Part shown: one piece after another, positions 8,534-16,956 of the stretch
How the letters are laid out: the number at the start of each line of letters is the position of its first letter
Numbering within the stretch: the first letter of the stretch is position 1
Assembly: GCA_028277725.1 (NCBI GenBank)
Contig: JANQFX010000121.1
Span: 1-48,584 of the forward strand
Direction: 5' to 3'
Origin: Thiohalocapsa sp.
GTDB taxonomy: Bacteria > Pseudomonadota > Gammaproteobacteria > Chromatiales > Chromatiaceae
Length of the DNA: 48,584 bases
Notes under the pieces: model-generated
Told to the model about the DNA's origin: nothing
Seen by the model: only the letters and a program-made list of their open reading frames with translations
Database searches by the model: none
Program-made: the position numbers and the translations under genes

Positions 8534-9550
8534 ATGAGACACATCACGGGAACCAAGCTCGCTTGGCTACTGACCGCAGTGATGCTTGGGGCACCCTCAG
8601 CGGCGATGGCCGATGGCGGTTGGGCATCGGCGGCGCCGCTTCCGACGCCGCGCCAGGAAATCTATTCGGAGGTGAACGGCGGCCTGATCTATACCTTGGG
8701 TGGGCTGGCGGACAAGGCGCAGAGCGTTCTGGACGACTTTCTTGCCTACGATCCGATTCGGGATGAATGGCGAGAATTGCCGCCGATGCCCGGGCCGCGG
8801 CACCACATCACCTTGGCGGTCGCGGAGGGGCGCATGTACGGGATCGGCGGGTTCACGGGCGGCTTCCCGAACTGGAAACCGATGGATACGGTTTTCGTCT
8901 ATGACTTCGACGCTGGTTCCTGGTCGGAGACGACTCCCTTGCCGGTGGCCCGGGGCGAGCACGTCTCCGAAACCATCGACGGCAAGATCTATGTCATCGG
9001 TGGCCGGATCGGCAGTACGCCAACGGCGGCGACTTATCAGGAACACGTCGACACCGTCAGCGTAGACGTCTTCGATCCGGCAACCGGTGTTTGGTCGAAA
9101 GCTGCCGACGCGCCGACGGCGCGCAACAGCGCCGCGAGCGCCGTGATCGACGGCAAGATCTATGTGGTGGGTGGGCGTCACTACGACCTCCAGCACGAGG
9201 GTGGGGCCGTCAACGTCAATCTGGCCGTGCTCGAGGTCTTCGATCCGCGGAGCGGAACCTGGGAAACCAAAGCCCCCCTGCCAAGGCCGAGTGGCGGAAT
9301 CTCGGCTGCCGTGGTGAAGGGGAAGCTCCTGGTATTCGGCGGCGAGCAATGGACGCCAACGAAGCTGGTCATCGCAAACGCTTGGTCCTACGACCCGGCG
9401 GTGGATCAATGGTCGCCCCTCCCGGATCTCAAGACGCCCAGGCACGGAACGGCTGCCGCTGCCATCGGTGAGCGCGTTTTCGTGTTCGGCGGAGCCGTCA
9501 GGACCGGGGCAGGCGACGTGGCGACGAACGAGACCCTGACAATAGATTGA
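8534..9550 (+). CDS. Exported kelch-repeat beta-propeller protein
   Basis: 338 residues from the ATG at 8534 (AGAGGAT upstream); the longer frame from 8450 is not needed. A Sec signal peptide (MRHITGTKLAWLLTAVMLGAPSAAMA) targets it to the periplasm. Six kelch motifs follow, each with a G-hydrophobic-Y-x-x-G-G strand (GLIYTLGG, GRMYGIGG, GKIYVIGG, GKIYVVGG, GKLLVFGG, ERVFVFGG) and a V-Y/F-D-P...W segment, giving a six-bladed propeller. There are no obvious catalytic residues. It is first in an apparent operon with the two molybdenum hydroxylase subunits (88-base gap), so it may assist or scaffold that periplasmic enzyme; this is inference from position only. Confidence 0.85.
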   Translation: MRHITGTKLAWLLTAVMLGAPSAAMADGGWASAAPLPTPRQEIYSEVNGGLIYTLGGLADKAQSVLDDFLAYDPIRDEWRELPPMPGPRHHITLAVAEGRMYGIGGFTGGFPNWKPMDTVFVYDFDAGSWSETTPLPVARGEHVSETIDGKIYVIGGRIGSTPTAATYQEHVDTVSVDVFDPATGVWSKAADAPTARNSAASAVIDGKIYVVGGRHYDLQHEGGAVNVNLAVLEVFDPRSGTWETKAPLPRPSGGISAAVVKGKLLVFGGEQWTPTKLVIANAWSYDPAVDQWSPLPDLKTPRHGTAAAAIGERVFVFGGAVRTGAGDVATNETLTID

Positions 9551-9637
9551 ACTTTTGCCGCTGCGGTGGTTCGCCGGTGTCGAGCGCGTAAAGGCGTATC
9601 ACCCCGAACCCAGCAGCTGGAAACAGGAGAAGCGTTC

Positions 9638-10090
9638 ATGACAGCGTTCAAGATCAACGGGCGCCCGGTTGATGTCGATGTCGAGCCCGACACGCCGCTG
9701 CTATGGGTCGTCCGGGAGCAACTGGGCCTGGCCGGCACCAAGTTCGGCTGCGGCGTTGCACAGTGCGGCGCGTGCACGCTCCACATCGATGGCGAGCCCG
9801 TGCGCTCCTGTATCGTCCCGCTCTCTGACGCTGAAGGCAGGTCCGTCACGACCATCGAGGGCCTGCCGCAGGACGGCTCGCATCCGGTCCAGCGGGCCTG
9901 GGCGGAGCTGGACGTGCCGCAGTGCGGCTACTGCCAGTCCGGGCAGATCATGAGCGCGATTGCGCTTCTCGCGCAAAACCCGAAGCCCTCCGACGCAGAC
10001 ATCGATGAGGCCATGAGCGGCAACCTCTGCCGCTGCGGGACCTACCCGCGGATCCGGGCGGCCATCCACCGTGCCTCGGAGATGAACTGA
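9638..10090 (+). CDS. (2Fe-2S) subunit of an IorAB-type molybdenum hydroxylase
   Basis: 150 residues from the ATG at 9638 with AGGAGA upstream. It has the two [2Fe-2S] sites of the xanthine oxidase family: plant-type Cys38, Cys43, Cys46 and Cys58 ([22 protein letters not shown]), and Cys96, Cys99, Cys131 and Cys133 (CGYCQSGQ...CRCG). Length and motifs fit the small subunit of isoquinoline 1-oxidoreductase (IorA). It has no Tat signal of its own and would travel with the Tat-bearing large subunit encoded 44 bases downstream. No FAD subunit is present, as in IorAB enzymes, which pass electrons to a carrier such as cytochrome c. The substrate is unknown. Confidence 0.9.
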   Translation: MTAFKINGRPVDVDVEPDTPLLWVVREQLGLAGTKFGCGVAQCGACTLHIDGEPVRSCIVPLSDAEGRSVTTIEGLPQDGSHPVQRAWAELDVPQCGYCQSGQIMSAIALLAQNPKPSDADIDEAMSGNLCRCGTYPRIRAAIHRASEMN

Positions 10091-10134
10091 TACCCCGAAG
10101 TTCCATCGGACCTATCCAAGACGGAGGCAGACCA

Positions 10135-12300
10135 GTGAAGCAGCGTTACCCGACCTTCAGCCGCAGATCCTTCCTGGCCGGCGCTTCGGCCACCATCGCT
10201 ACGGCTCTCGTCGTCCCCCTCCGGTTCGAGACGGCTCTTGCCCAGCAGGGCGGTGCAGCGCGCAAGCCGCAATCCTTCATCCGGATCGACACGAAGGGCC
10301 GGGTGAGCTTCCTGCTGCCGACCAGCGAGATGGGCCAGGGCACGCACACCGGCCAGGCGCAAATCCTTGCCGAGGAGCTCGGGGCGGACTGGTCGAGCAT
10401 CGTCGTCGACATGCCGAAGCAACCCCTTCCCGACTACCGGATTGATTTCATCGGCCAGATGCGCTCGGTGGGCTCGTTCGGCATTCGCTATTGGCACGAT
10501 CCCCTGCGCCGAGCGGCCGCCCAGGCGCGGGAAATGCTGACGCGGGCGGCTTCGACGCGGCTCGGCGCGGACCCTGCAACCTTGCGCGCGGAGAAGGGCT
10601 TCATCGTCCATGCCGGCTCCGGGCGTCGGATCCCCTTCGGCGAGCTCGTGGAGGACGCCATGGCCTTGCCCGTGCCGGAGCAACCGACACTCCGCCCTGA
10701 GAACGAGCGGACGCTGACCGGACGCTCGATCCCGCGCCTGGACACGGTCGCGAAGGTCACGGGACGGGCCGTCTACGCCATCGACGTGCGGCGCGACGAC
10801 ATGCTGTATGGCGCCGTGAGGCTCGCCCCGGTCTTCTCCGCCGACGTCGAGTCGATCGACGAAAGCAGCGTCGCGGGCCTGCCCGGTGTGGTCGCCGTCG
10901 CTCCTGTGCCCCGCGGGGCGGTGGTCGTCGCCGAGTCCTGGTGGCGGGCCAAGCAGGCAGCCGATGCACTTGACATCACCTTTACCAAGACCCCTGCCGA
11001 CAACCTTTCGACGGAGCAGATCGATGCGATGTTCCGTGAAGCGCTGGACCGAAGCGACGTTCCGGTCACGACGTTGCGCGGCGACGCCGAGGCGACCCGG
11101 TCGTCCGAAGGGCGGATCGTCGAGGCCGACTACGCGGTGCCCTTGCTCGCGCATGCGAGCATGGAGCCGATCAACTGCACGGCCGAATCCACGGAAGACC
11201 GGACGGAGCTGTGGGTCGGCACCCAAGGGCACGACGTCATTCGGATGACGCTCGAGCGCGGCCTGCAGGTGCCGGCGGAAAAACTGACGATCAACACCAC
11301 CTACCTCGGCGGCGGCTTCGGCCGGAAGACTCATGGCGAGATCGCCCTCCAGGCAGCCCTGGCGAGCCGGGCCGTCGGTGGCCGCCCGGTCAAAGTACTC
11401 TGGGCGCGCGAGGACGATGTTCAGCAGGGCCAGTATCGGCAGACGATGATGTGCCGCCTCCGCGCGACGCTGGATGATGCCGGGAACATCACCGCCATGC
11501 GGATCCGGCTCGCCGGGCCGCAGATGGGGCTACAATACGGCTTCGATCCGGACCGCTTCGCGGAGAGGACCGGCAATCTCGCGAACTACGACCCCTTCTC
11601 GGTCGCGGGACTATCGGACATGCGCTACGTCATCCCGAACTTCGTCGTGGAGCACGCCGTCGTCGACCTCCCGATGCCACTCTGTCCATGGCGCTCGATC
11701 GCCCATTCCTTCAACGGCTTCTTCTTCGAGAGCTTCATGGATGAGTGCGCGGCTGCGGCAGGCCGGGATCCGCTCGCGTTCCGCAGGACCCATTGTCTTG
11801 GCCAGGCGCGGATGCTCGCCGTCCTCGACCGGGTCGCCGAGATGGCGCGATGGCGCGAGCCGGCTCCGACGGGACTCGCTCGTGGGCTGGCAGTGGTCGA
11901 GAGCTACGGCTCCTATGTCGCCCAGGTCGTCGAGGCGAAGCTGGCGAAGGGAGGCGTCACGGTGGAGCGGGTTCACGCGGCCATCGACTGCGGGCGGGCG
12001 ATCAATCCGAGTCAGGTGGAGGCGCAGATCCAGGGCTCCGTCGTGTTTGCGCTCGGGGCGGCGTTGAAGCAAAAGGTGACCATCCGCGACGGTCGCGCCG
12101 AGCAATCGAATTTCCACGACTACCCGCTGCCTCGCATCGACGAGTCACCTTCGGTCTCAGTCGACATTGTCGAGATCGGCTCGCCGCTGGGGGGAGTGGG
12201 TGAGCCTGGTGTTCCACCGGCTGCTCCCGCACTCGCCAATGCACTCTTCGCCGCAACCGGGCGGCGCATCCGGAGCCTTCCGCTTTCGGATCACCTATAG
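10135..12300 (+). CDS. Molybdopterin subunit, IorB-type xanthine dehydrogenase family
   Basis: 721 residues from GTG at 10135, with ACGGAGG upstream. A twin-arginine signal (SRRSFLAGASATIATALVV) exports the folded complex to the periplasm. Aldehyde oxidase/xanthine dehydrogenase motifs are seen: GRAVYAIDV near the domain start, GGGFGRKTHGE for cofactor contact, and the C-terminal GGVGEPGVPPAAPALANAL with the likely catalytic Glu690. The single-chain arrangement and the GEPG(V/T)PP variant are typical of isoquinoline 1-oxidoreductase beta-type subunits. It hydroxylates an unidentified heterocycle or aldehyde using water as oxygen donor. No XdhC-like cofactor insertion chaperone is in the window. 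Confidence 0.9.
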   Translation: MKQRYPTFSRRSFLAGASATIATALVVPLRFETALAQQGGAARKPQSFIRIDTKGRVSFLLPTSEMGQGTHTGQAQILAEELGADWSSIVVDMPKQPLPDYRIDFIGQMRSVGSFGIRYWHDPLRRAAAQAREMLTRAASTRLGADPATLRAEKGFIVHAGSGRRIPFGELVEDAMALPVPEQPTLRPENERTLTGRSIPRLDTVAKVTGRAVYAIDVRRDDMLYGAVRLAPVFSADVESIDESSVAGLPGVVAVAPVPRGAVVVAESWWRAKQAADALDITFTKTPADNLSTEQIDAMFREALDRSDVPVTTLRGDAEATRSSEGRIVEADYAVPLLAHASMEPINCTAESTEDRTELWVGTQGHDVIRMTLERGLQVPAEKLTINTTYLGGGFGRKTHGEIALQAALASRAVGGRPVKVLWAREDDVQQGQYRQTMMCRLRATLDDAGNITAMRIRLAGPQMGLQYGFDPDRFAERTGNLANYDPFSVAGLSDMRYVIPNFVVEHAVVDLPMPLCPWRSIAHSFNGFFFESFMDECAAAAGRDPLAFRRTHCLGQARMLAVLDRVAEMARWREPAPTGLARGLAVVESYGSYVAQVVEAKLAKGGVTVERVHAAIDCGRAINPSQVEAQIQGSVVFALGAALKQKVTIRDGRAEQSNFHDYPLPRIDESPSVSVDIVEIGSPLGGVGEPGVPPAAPALANALFAATGRRIRSLPLSDHL

Positions 12301-12660
12301 CCGCGGGTTCGATATGACAACAGCGATCGACTATGCGTGGGGACGGGCTTCGCGGCCATCCAAGCCTCGGAGTGGATTGTCAGAACATGGCGGTAAATCC
12401 GATGCCTGAATGGGCTCCGTCTCTTTGGGTTAGGGTTGCGGGTTTTAAACCTATCGACCAAGCCATTGGTTTGATTGCGCCGCGCTTTCGGCGTCAAAAC
12501 GCGAAACCCCACAACCTATTAAGTTTACTGGGCATTTCGGGCCAGAATGATTGCGGGGGCCTACTACCAACTACCCCTACTTTTCTCCGCGCAAGGGCTG
12601 CAACCACCTTGGCCTGATCTTTGACGCGCTACAAACACCTAGCGCGTGATGCACTTCGAA
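12301..12660. other. Intergenic stretch without recognised gene
   Basis: Between the end of the IorB-type gene and the LysR fragment. Open frames on both strands have no family resemblance. Base composition at 12420-12560 is more A+T-rich than the flanks. It may be a rearrangement scar, since the next element is a gene fragment. Confidence 0.35.
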
Positions 12661-12901
12661 GAGTGAACCGCCCCCCATGATCGACGGGCTCAAGGCGCTG
12701 CGCGAGACCTTCCCCAACCTGCCTGTCAGCTTCTCGACCGAGGGGCTGGGCGGCGCTCTCCAGCGGCTGCGAAGCGACGACGCGTCGCTCGCCATCTGCC
12801 TCCTGTTGCCGACGGTCCCGGACGACATCATCGCTTATCCGCTCATGCGCGTCGCTATGCGGCCCGTCGCGGCGCCCGATCATCCGCTGACGGCGCGGTG
12901 A
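12660..12901 (+). pseudogene. LysR effector-domain fragment
   Basis: Translates as MIDGLKALRETFPNLPVSFSTEGLGGALQRLRSD...AICLLLPTVPDDIIAYPLMRVAMRPVAAPDHPLTAR. It is clearly related in protein and DNA to residues of the intact LysR protein encoded at 30993-31907 (IDSLRALSDAFPDLPVSFSTEGLGG, AICLLLPTVPEDIAAYPLLRIGM). Only about 75 residues of the effector domain survive: no helix-turn-helix, no C-terminal half. It stops at 12901, one base before the stop codon of the OsmC gene on the other strand. The degree of divergence suggests a separate paralogue or an old copy rather than a recent duplication. Confidence 0.75.
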
Positions 12902-13402
12902 TCAGGCGTCGACGAAGCCGTCCCCGACGTTCAGCCGATGCCGGATCGTGTTCGCCCGCCCCAGCGTTTGCTCGATGAAGCAGCCCTTCTTGGCCGCTTC
13001 GATCAGGGCCAGTTGGTCCTCCACCGGGTCGGGGCTGTCCAGGAGGACGTCGATCTCGAAGCTCTTCGGGCCGGTCTCGTAGACCCGGCCGACCTTGGCC
13101 CAGTTCCAGACCACGCGGCACTCGACGTCCAGGTCGTCAAGGGTCACCCCCAGCCGCTTCGCGAAGGCCCGGATCTGCGTCATAAGACAGCCCGTCAGAC
13201 CGGCCACGAAGAGCGCGAGCGGCGGGGGCGCCGATCCGTCGCCGCCGTGGAAGGCACCCTCGTCAGAGGCCAAGGTGAAACGCTCCTCAAAGGGCTTGAC
13301 CATCGTGACGTCGAGTTCGTTGCGCATCTTCCCCGTCGCGGTGCCGCGGCAGGTGAGGACGACCTCGGCGTGGTCGGGCATCTGCTCGGGGCTCGTGGCC
13401 AT
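12902..13402 (-). CDS. OsmC-family protein
   Basis: 166 residues. OsmC fold with the two family cysteines, one in GLTGCLMTQIRAFAKRLG and one in AAKKGCFIEQTLG, spaced as in peroxide-reducing thiol proteins of the OsmC/Ohr superfamily. It would reduce organic hydroperoxides or protect a metabolic pathway from oxidants in the cytoplasm. It is the last gene of the leftward TRAP-cyclase-FAH operon, with a single base between it and the FAH gene stop, so it is co-translated. Such OsmC genes are seen next to aromatic ring-degradation genes, but the link here is inference. Confidence 0.85.
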   Translation of the reverse strand: MATSPEQMPDHAEVVLTCRGTATGKMRNELDVTMVKPFEERFTLASDEGAFHGGDGSAPPPLALFVAGLTGCLMTQIRAFAKRLGVTLDDLDVECRVVWNWAKVGRVYETGPKSFEIDVLLDSPDPVEDQLALIEAAKKGCFIEQTLGRANTIRHRLNVGDGFVDA

Positions 13403-13403
13403 G

Positions 13404-14321
13404 TCAGGACTCCTTGCGGATTGTGTTCCGAAGGGTGCCGATCCCTTCGATCGTCAGCGCCATCTCGTCGCCGTCGGACAGGCGCTTGCCGATCTCCAGT
13501 CCGCAGCCCGTCCCGACCGTGCCCGACCCGATCACCTCGCCCGCATAGATCGCCTCCGACGCGGAGATATGGGCGATGATGGCCGCGAAATCATGATGCA
13601 TGAGCCGCGAGTTCCCGCCGCCCCAACGCTCGCCGTTGACCTGCACCTCCATATCGAGGGCGACTGGATGGGACATCTCGTCGGCCGTGACCACCCAGGG
13701 GCCTAGGATGTTGCCGGTATCGAAGTCCTTGCCCTTCGCGGGGCCAAGTTGGCCGGCCATCTCGCGCATCTGCGCGTCGCGTGCAGAGACGTCGTTCAGG
13801 ACCGTGTAGCCCCAGATGTGGTCAGGCGCCGTCTCGACCGGGATATCGGCGCCGTCCTTGCCGATCACGATGGCGAGCTCGAGCTCGAGGTCCAGATGCT
13901 CGGCGTAGCGAGGCCAGCGGACGGTCTGGCCGTGGCCGATGAAGGACATCCGGTTGCCCTTGTAATAGATCGGCTGCTCGTACCAGACGGGCGGGATGGC
14001 GAAGGGGCGGCCGGTCATCTTCTCGGCCTGGGCGAAGCTTTTCAGGAGGTGCTCTTCAAAGACCAGGCAGTCGCGGTACTGGACGGGGCGCAGGGGCGCG
14101 CGGTGCTCGGCCTCCGCCAGCGGGATCACGGGATCCGCAGGTGGATCGGCCAGGAGGGCGCGGGCCTGGTCCAGCGCATCCGACCCCGCTTCGATCATCG
14201 CAACCATGTCGGCGAAGTGCTCTGTCCCGCCGGACGCCTCCGAGAGGTCGAGCGCGTGGTCCTCGTCCAATCGCGCGACCAGCCGCTCCCGGTCCTTGAA
14301 TTTGATAGTGCCCAGCTTCAC
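13404..14321 (-). CDS. Fumarylacetoacetate hydrolase-family protein
   Basis: 305 residues from the GTG at 14321. This start is preferred because GGAGG lies seven bases upstream, the protein then starts like the family (VKLGTIKFKDRERLVARL), and GTGA overlaps the stop of the cyclase gene; the longer frame to 14552 is a shadow. The FAH catalytic core shows the D-x-E-x-E metal site (HLDLELELAIVIG), GYTVLNDVSARDAQ, and the C-terminal SGTVGTGCGLEIGKRLSDGDEMALTIEGIGTLRN. It cleaves a C-C bond in a 2,4-diketo or ring-fission product, or decarboxylates or isomerises it; the exact substrate is unknown. It works with the cyclase-family hydrolase and TRAP transporter of the same operon. Confidence 0.9.
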   Translation of the reverse strand: MKLGTIKFKDRERLVARLDEDHALDLSEASGGTEHFADMVAMIEAGSDALDQARALLADPPADPVIPLAEAEHRAPLRPVQYRDCLVFEEHLLKSFAQAEKMTGRPFAIPPVWYEQPIYYKGNRMSFIGHGQTVRWPRYAEHLDLELELAIVIGKDGADIPVETAPDHIWGYTVLNDVSARDAQMREMAGQLGPAKGKDFDTGNILGPWVVTADEMSHPVALDMEVQVNGERWGGGNSRLMHHDFAAIIAHISASEAIYAGEVIGSGTVGTGCGLEIGKRLSDGDEMALTIEGIGTLRNTIRKES

Positions 14322-15100
14322 TCCGCGTCCTCCAGTATGGCGACGGCGCGGGTGAATCCGGCCGATGCGCGTTTGATTTTGATCGGAAAGCACGAGATCT
14401 CGAAGCCCGTGGATGGCAGGGCGTCGAGGTTCGAGAGCTTCTCCATGTGGCAATAGCCGGTCACCATGGACGCCCGGTGCCCTTCCCAGATGATCGAGGG
14501 GTCGCGCGTCTCGGCCCAACGCTTCGCGGTCAGCGCGAAGGGTGCATCCCACGACCAGGCGTCGGTGCCGGTGACGCGCACGCCCCGCTCCAGCAGCCAG
14601 AGCGTCGCGTCGCGTCCCATTCCGCAGCCGGAGTCTAGATAGTCATCCTGTCCGTAGCGCGCCCCTGCCGAAGTGTTCACGACGACGATGTCGAGGGGCT
14701 GCAGTTCGTGGCCGATGCGGTCGAGTTCGGCCTCCACCTCCTCGGGCATTACGATGTGGCCGTCGGGCAGGTGGCGGAAATCAAGCTTCACGCCCGGGCG
14801 CAGGCACCAATCCAGGGGTACCTCGTCGATGGTGGCTGAGGGTCGGCCACCATCCATGGTCGAATGGTGGTGGTAGGGGGCGTCGAGATGGGTGCCGTTG
14901 TGGGTCGAAACAGTCAAGGTCTCCACGGCCCAGCCCTCGCCACCGGGAAGGTCGGCCTCCGTCAGTCCCGGGAAGAAGGACGCCATCTGCGCCGCCGTCT
15001 CGGCATGGGACTGGTAGTCGATCCGGGGCAGCATCATCGGGGGATCGGAGGCGATGCCGGCCTCCAGCGTTACGGAGATGTCGATGAGCTTGCGCGGCAT
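14318..15100 (-). CDS. Cyclase-family (kynurenine formamidase-like) metal hydrolase
   Basis: 260 residues. It carries the family metal motif HxGTHxDxP (THNGTHLDAPYHH, near residues 66-78) and the second conserved segment TGTDAWSWDAPF. Members hydrolyse amide or lactone bonds with Zn or Mn; kynurenine formamidase and isatin hydrolase are the known examples. The protein is cytoplasmic with no signal sequence. It is 12 bases after dctM and overlaps the FAH gene by four bases, so it is translationally coupled to both. Together with the FAH protein it probably performs successive steps on the compound brought in by the TRAP transporter. Confidence 0.88.
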   Translation of the reverse strand: MPRKLIDISVTLEAGIASDPPMMLPRIDYQSHAETAAQMASFFPGLTEADLPGGEGWAVETLTVSTHNGTHLDAPYHHHSTMDGGRPSATIDEVPLDWCLRPGVKLDFRHLPDGHIVMPEEVEAELDRIGHELQPLDIVVVNTSAGARYGQDDYLDSGCGMGRDATLWLLERGVRVTGTDAWSWDAPFALTAKRWAETRDPSIIWEGHRASMVTGYCHMEKLSNLDALPSTGFEISCFPIKIKRASAGFTRAVAILEDAE

Positions 15101-15112
15101 GGCGCCTCCTCT

Positions 15113-16420
15113 CTACGGCACTAGGCCGGTTGCGACGATGGGGAAGGTGACGACGAAGATCAGGACCCCAAGCATCGCCAAAGCGAAGGGGGCCGCCCCG
15201 ATGAAGATGTCTCCCAGGCTGATGGTCGGATCGTCCAGCGTGGATTTGATGACATAGACCGAGATGCCGAAGGGCGGCGTGAGCAGGCCGATCTCGACGG
15301 CGATCACGGTGACGATCCCGAACCAGACGAGGTCGACGCCGAAGCCCGTCATCACGGGCAGCATCAGCGGCACCAGGATCAGCATGATCGAGGAACTATC
15401 GAGGATCATCCCCATCGCGATCAGCACCGCGATATAGAGGATGAGCACCGCCATTAGCCCAAGCTCAGCACCGGCGACCAGATTGCCGAAACCGGCGGGC
15501 AGACCGGAGAAAGAGAGCATCCTCGAATACATCTGCGCCGCGATGATGAGAAAGCAGATCGACGCGGTCACAAGGCCGGTCTCGATCAGCACGCGCCCGA
15601 TGGCACGTAGGCCCAGCGTGCGCTTGATCAGGCCGAGGAGGAGCGCGCCGATTGCGCCCATCGCTCCGGCCTCTACTGGCGTGAAGATGCCGCCATAAAT
15701 GCCACCCAGAACCAGGACGATCAGCGTGAAGATCGGCAGCCCCTTGGCAAGGAGTTCGCGCCTTGTCAGATCGCCCTCGTCGGGCACGCTCGGCGACCCA
15801 AGGGCCTTCGGCGCGAAGACGGCTGTGGCCACGATGCCCAGCCCGAACGCGGAGGCCAGCAGGAGGCCTGGGCCGATACCCGCGATGAAGAGGTCGCCGA
15901 TGCTCTGCTCGGCCAGGATGCCGTAGAGGATCAGCAGGAGCGAGGGGGGTATGAGCATTCCCAGCACCGAGGAGCCCGCGACCACGCCGGTCGCGAAGCG
16001 GGGCGTATAGCCGTTGCGGACCATCTGAGGCACGGCGATTTTCGTGAAGACCGCGGCCGAGGCGATGGAGATACCGGTGATCGCCGCGAAGATGGCGTTC
16101 GCCCCCACCGTGCCCACGCCGAGCCCGCCCTTGATCCGGCGAAACGCGTGGTTTGCCACGTCGAAGGCATCGCGGCCCATGCCGGATTCCGAGACGAGGA
16201 AGCCCATCAGCACGAAGAGGGGGACGACGCCGAAGAAGTAGCTCGCGATCGTGTCCGAAGCGGCCAGCGCCATCAGCTTGGCCGCTAGTACAGGCGAGCC
16301 CTTGATCGCCCAGACACCGGCGAAGGAAAATGCCATCAGCGCGACCGGGACGTGAAGCCCCGACATCACGGAGAGGACGAGAACCACGAGGGCGATCAGG
16401 CCGATGTCGAACGGGGTCAT
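15113..16420 (-). CDS. dctM: TRAP transporter large permease (DctM-type)
   Basis: 435 residues, highly hydrophobic with about 12 to 13 membrane segments. DctM-family landmarks include SGLHVPVALMAFSFAGVW at the start, VGTVGANAIFAAITGISIASAAVFTKIAVPQM, GMLIPPSLLLILYGILAEQSIGDLFIAGIGPG and LLTPPFGISVYVIKS near the end. It is the Na+-coupled transport subunit in the inner membrane. Its ATG overlaps the stop of the small permease gene (ATGA). The substrate is probably a carboxylate, in keeping with the ring-fission-type hydrolases downstream. Confidence 0.95.
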   Translation of the reverse strand: MTPFDIGLIALVVLVLSVMSGLHVPVALMAFSFAGVWAIKGSPVLAAKLMALAASDTIASYFFGVVPLFVLMGFLVSESGMGRDAFDVANHAFRRIKGGLGVGTVGANAIFAAITGISIASAAVFTKIAVPQMVRNGYTPRFATGVVAGSSVLGMLIPPSLLLILYGILAEQSIGDLFIAGIGPGLLLASAFGLGIVATAVFAPKALGSPSVPDEGDLTRRELLAKGLPIFTLIVLVLGGIYGGIFTPVEAGAMGAIGALLLGLIKRTLGLRAIGRVLIETGLVTASICFLIIAAQMYSRMLSFSGLPAGFGNLVAGAELGLMAVLILYIAVLIAMGMILDSSSIMLILVPLMLPVMTGFGVDLVWFGIVTVIAVEIGLLTPPFGISVYVIKSTLDDPTISLGDIFIGAAPFALAMLGVLIFVVTFPIVATGLVP

Positions 16421-16956
16421 GCGGTGTCTCCCGCCGCCTGGCGGTGCCGGCGCCAGATCCGTGCGAGGAACTGGAGGACGAGCAGTGCGCCACCCGCCAC
16501 GATTGTCGCCTTCACCGGCCAGATCGGAGCGGTGAAATCGCCAACGGCGCCGACGAAGGTGCCCCGCTCCCAGTCTCGCAGAAGGTTCGGCCAGGTCGAC
16601 CAGACGAGGACGGTCAGCACGAGGGCTCCGAGCAGATCCCAGGCGTCCTCCAGCAGCCGAGCGGCCGCGGGCCTGCGCTTGGCCAGCGCGTCGGGCATTG
16701 CGGTGGAGCGCGGCATCCGGCCCGCGCCCAACATCTGCGGTGCCTGCAGAAAGACAATCGCCACGATCGAGAGGGAGACCATCTCGGCTGCGCCCCGCAG
16801 GGGTGCCCCCAGGAGGTTTCGCCCCGCCACGTCGAGCCCGATCGAGACCATCAGCACCAGGATCAGCGCCGACCCGGCGACGTTCGTCGCCATCGCCGCC
16901 CGATCAAGCCAGCGGAGCGGCAGCGGGTCGCCCGCCGCCCCGCTCCGTTCGCTCAT
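16417..16956 (-). CDS. dctQ: TRAP transporter small permease (DctQ-type)
   Basis: 179 residues from the ATG at 16956, chosen because its ATGA overlaps the dctP stop; an ATG four codons upstream (16968) is also in frame. Four membrane segments, with the DctQ signature around VLMVSIGLDVAGRNLLGAPLRGAAEMVSLSIVAIVFLQ. It forms the membrane complex with DctM. The C-terminus is Arg-rich (ARIWRRHRQAAGDTA), consistent with a cytoplasmic end. Confidence 0.88.
   Translation of the reverse strand: MSERSGAAGDPLPLRWLDRAAMATNVAGSALILVLMVSIGLDVAGRNLLGAPLRGAAEMVSLSIVAIVFLQAPQMLGAGRMPRSTAMPDALAKRRPAAARLLEDAWDLLGALVLTVLVWSTWPNLLRDWERGTFVGAVGDFTAPIWPVKATIVAGGALLVLQFLARIWRRHRQAAGDTA

Noticed and set aside
10042..11334. 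Minus-strand frame of 430 codons over the IorB-type gene
   Set aside because: Arg/Gly-rich antisense frame; the + strand encodes a full molybdopterin subunit.
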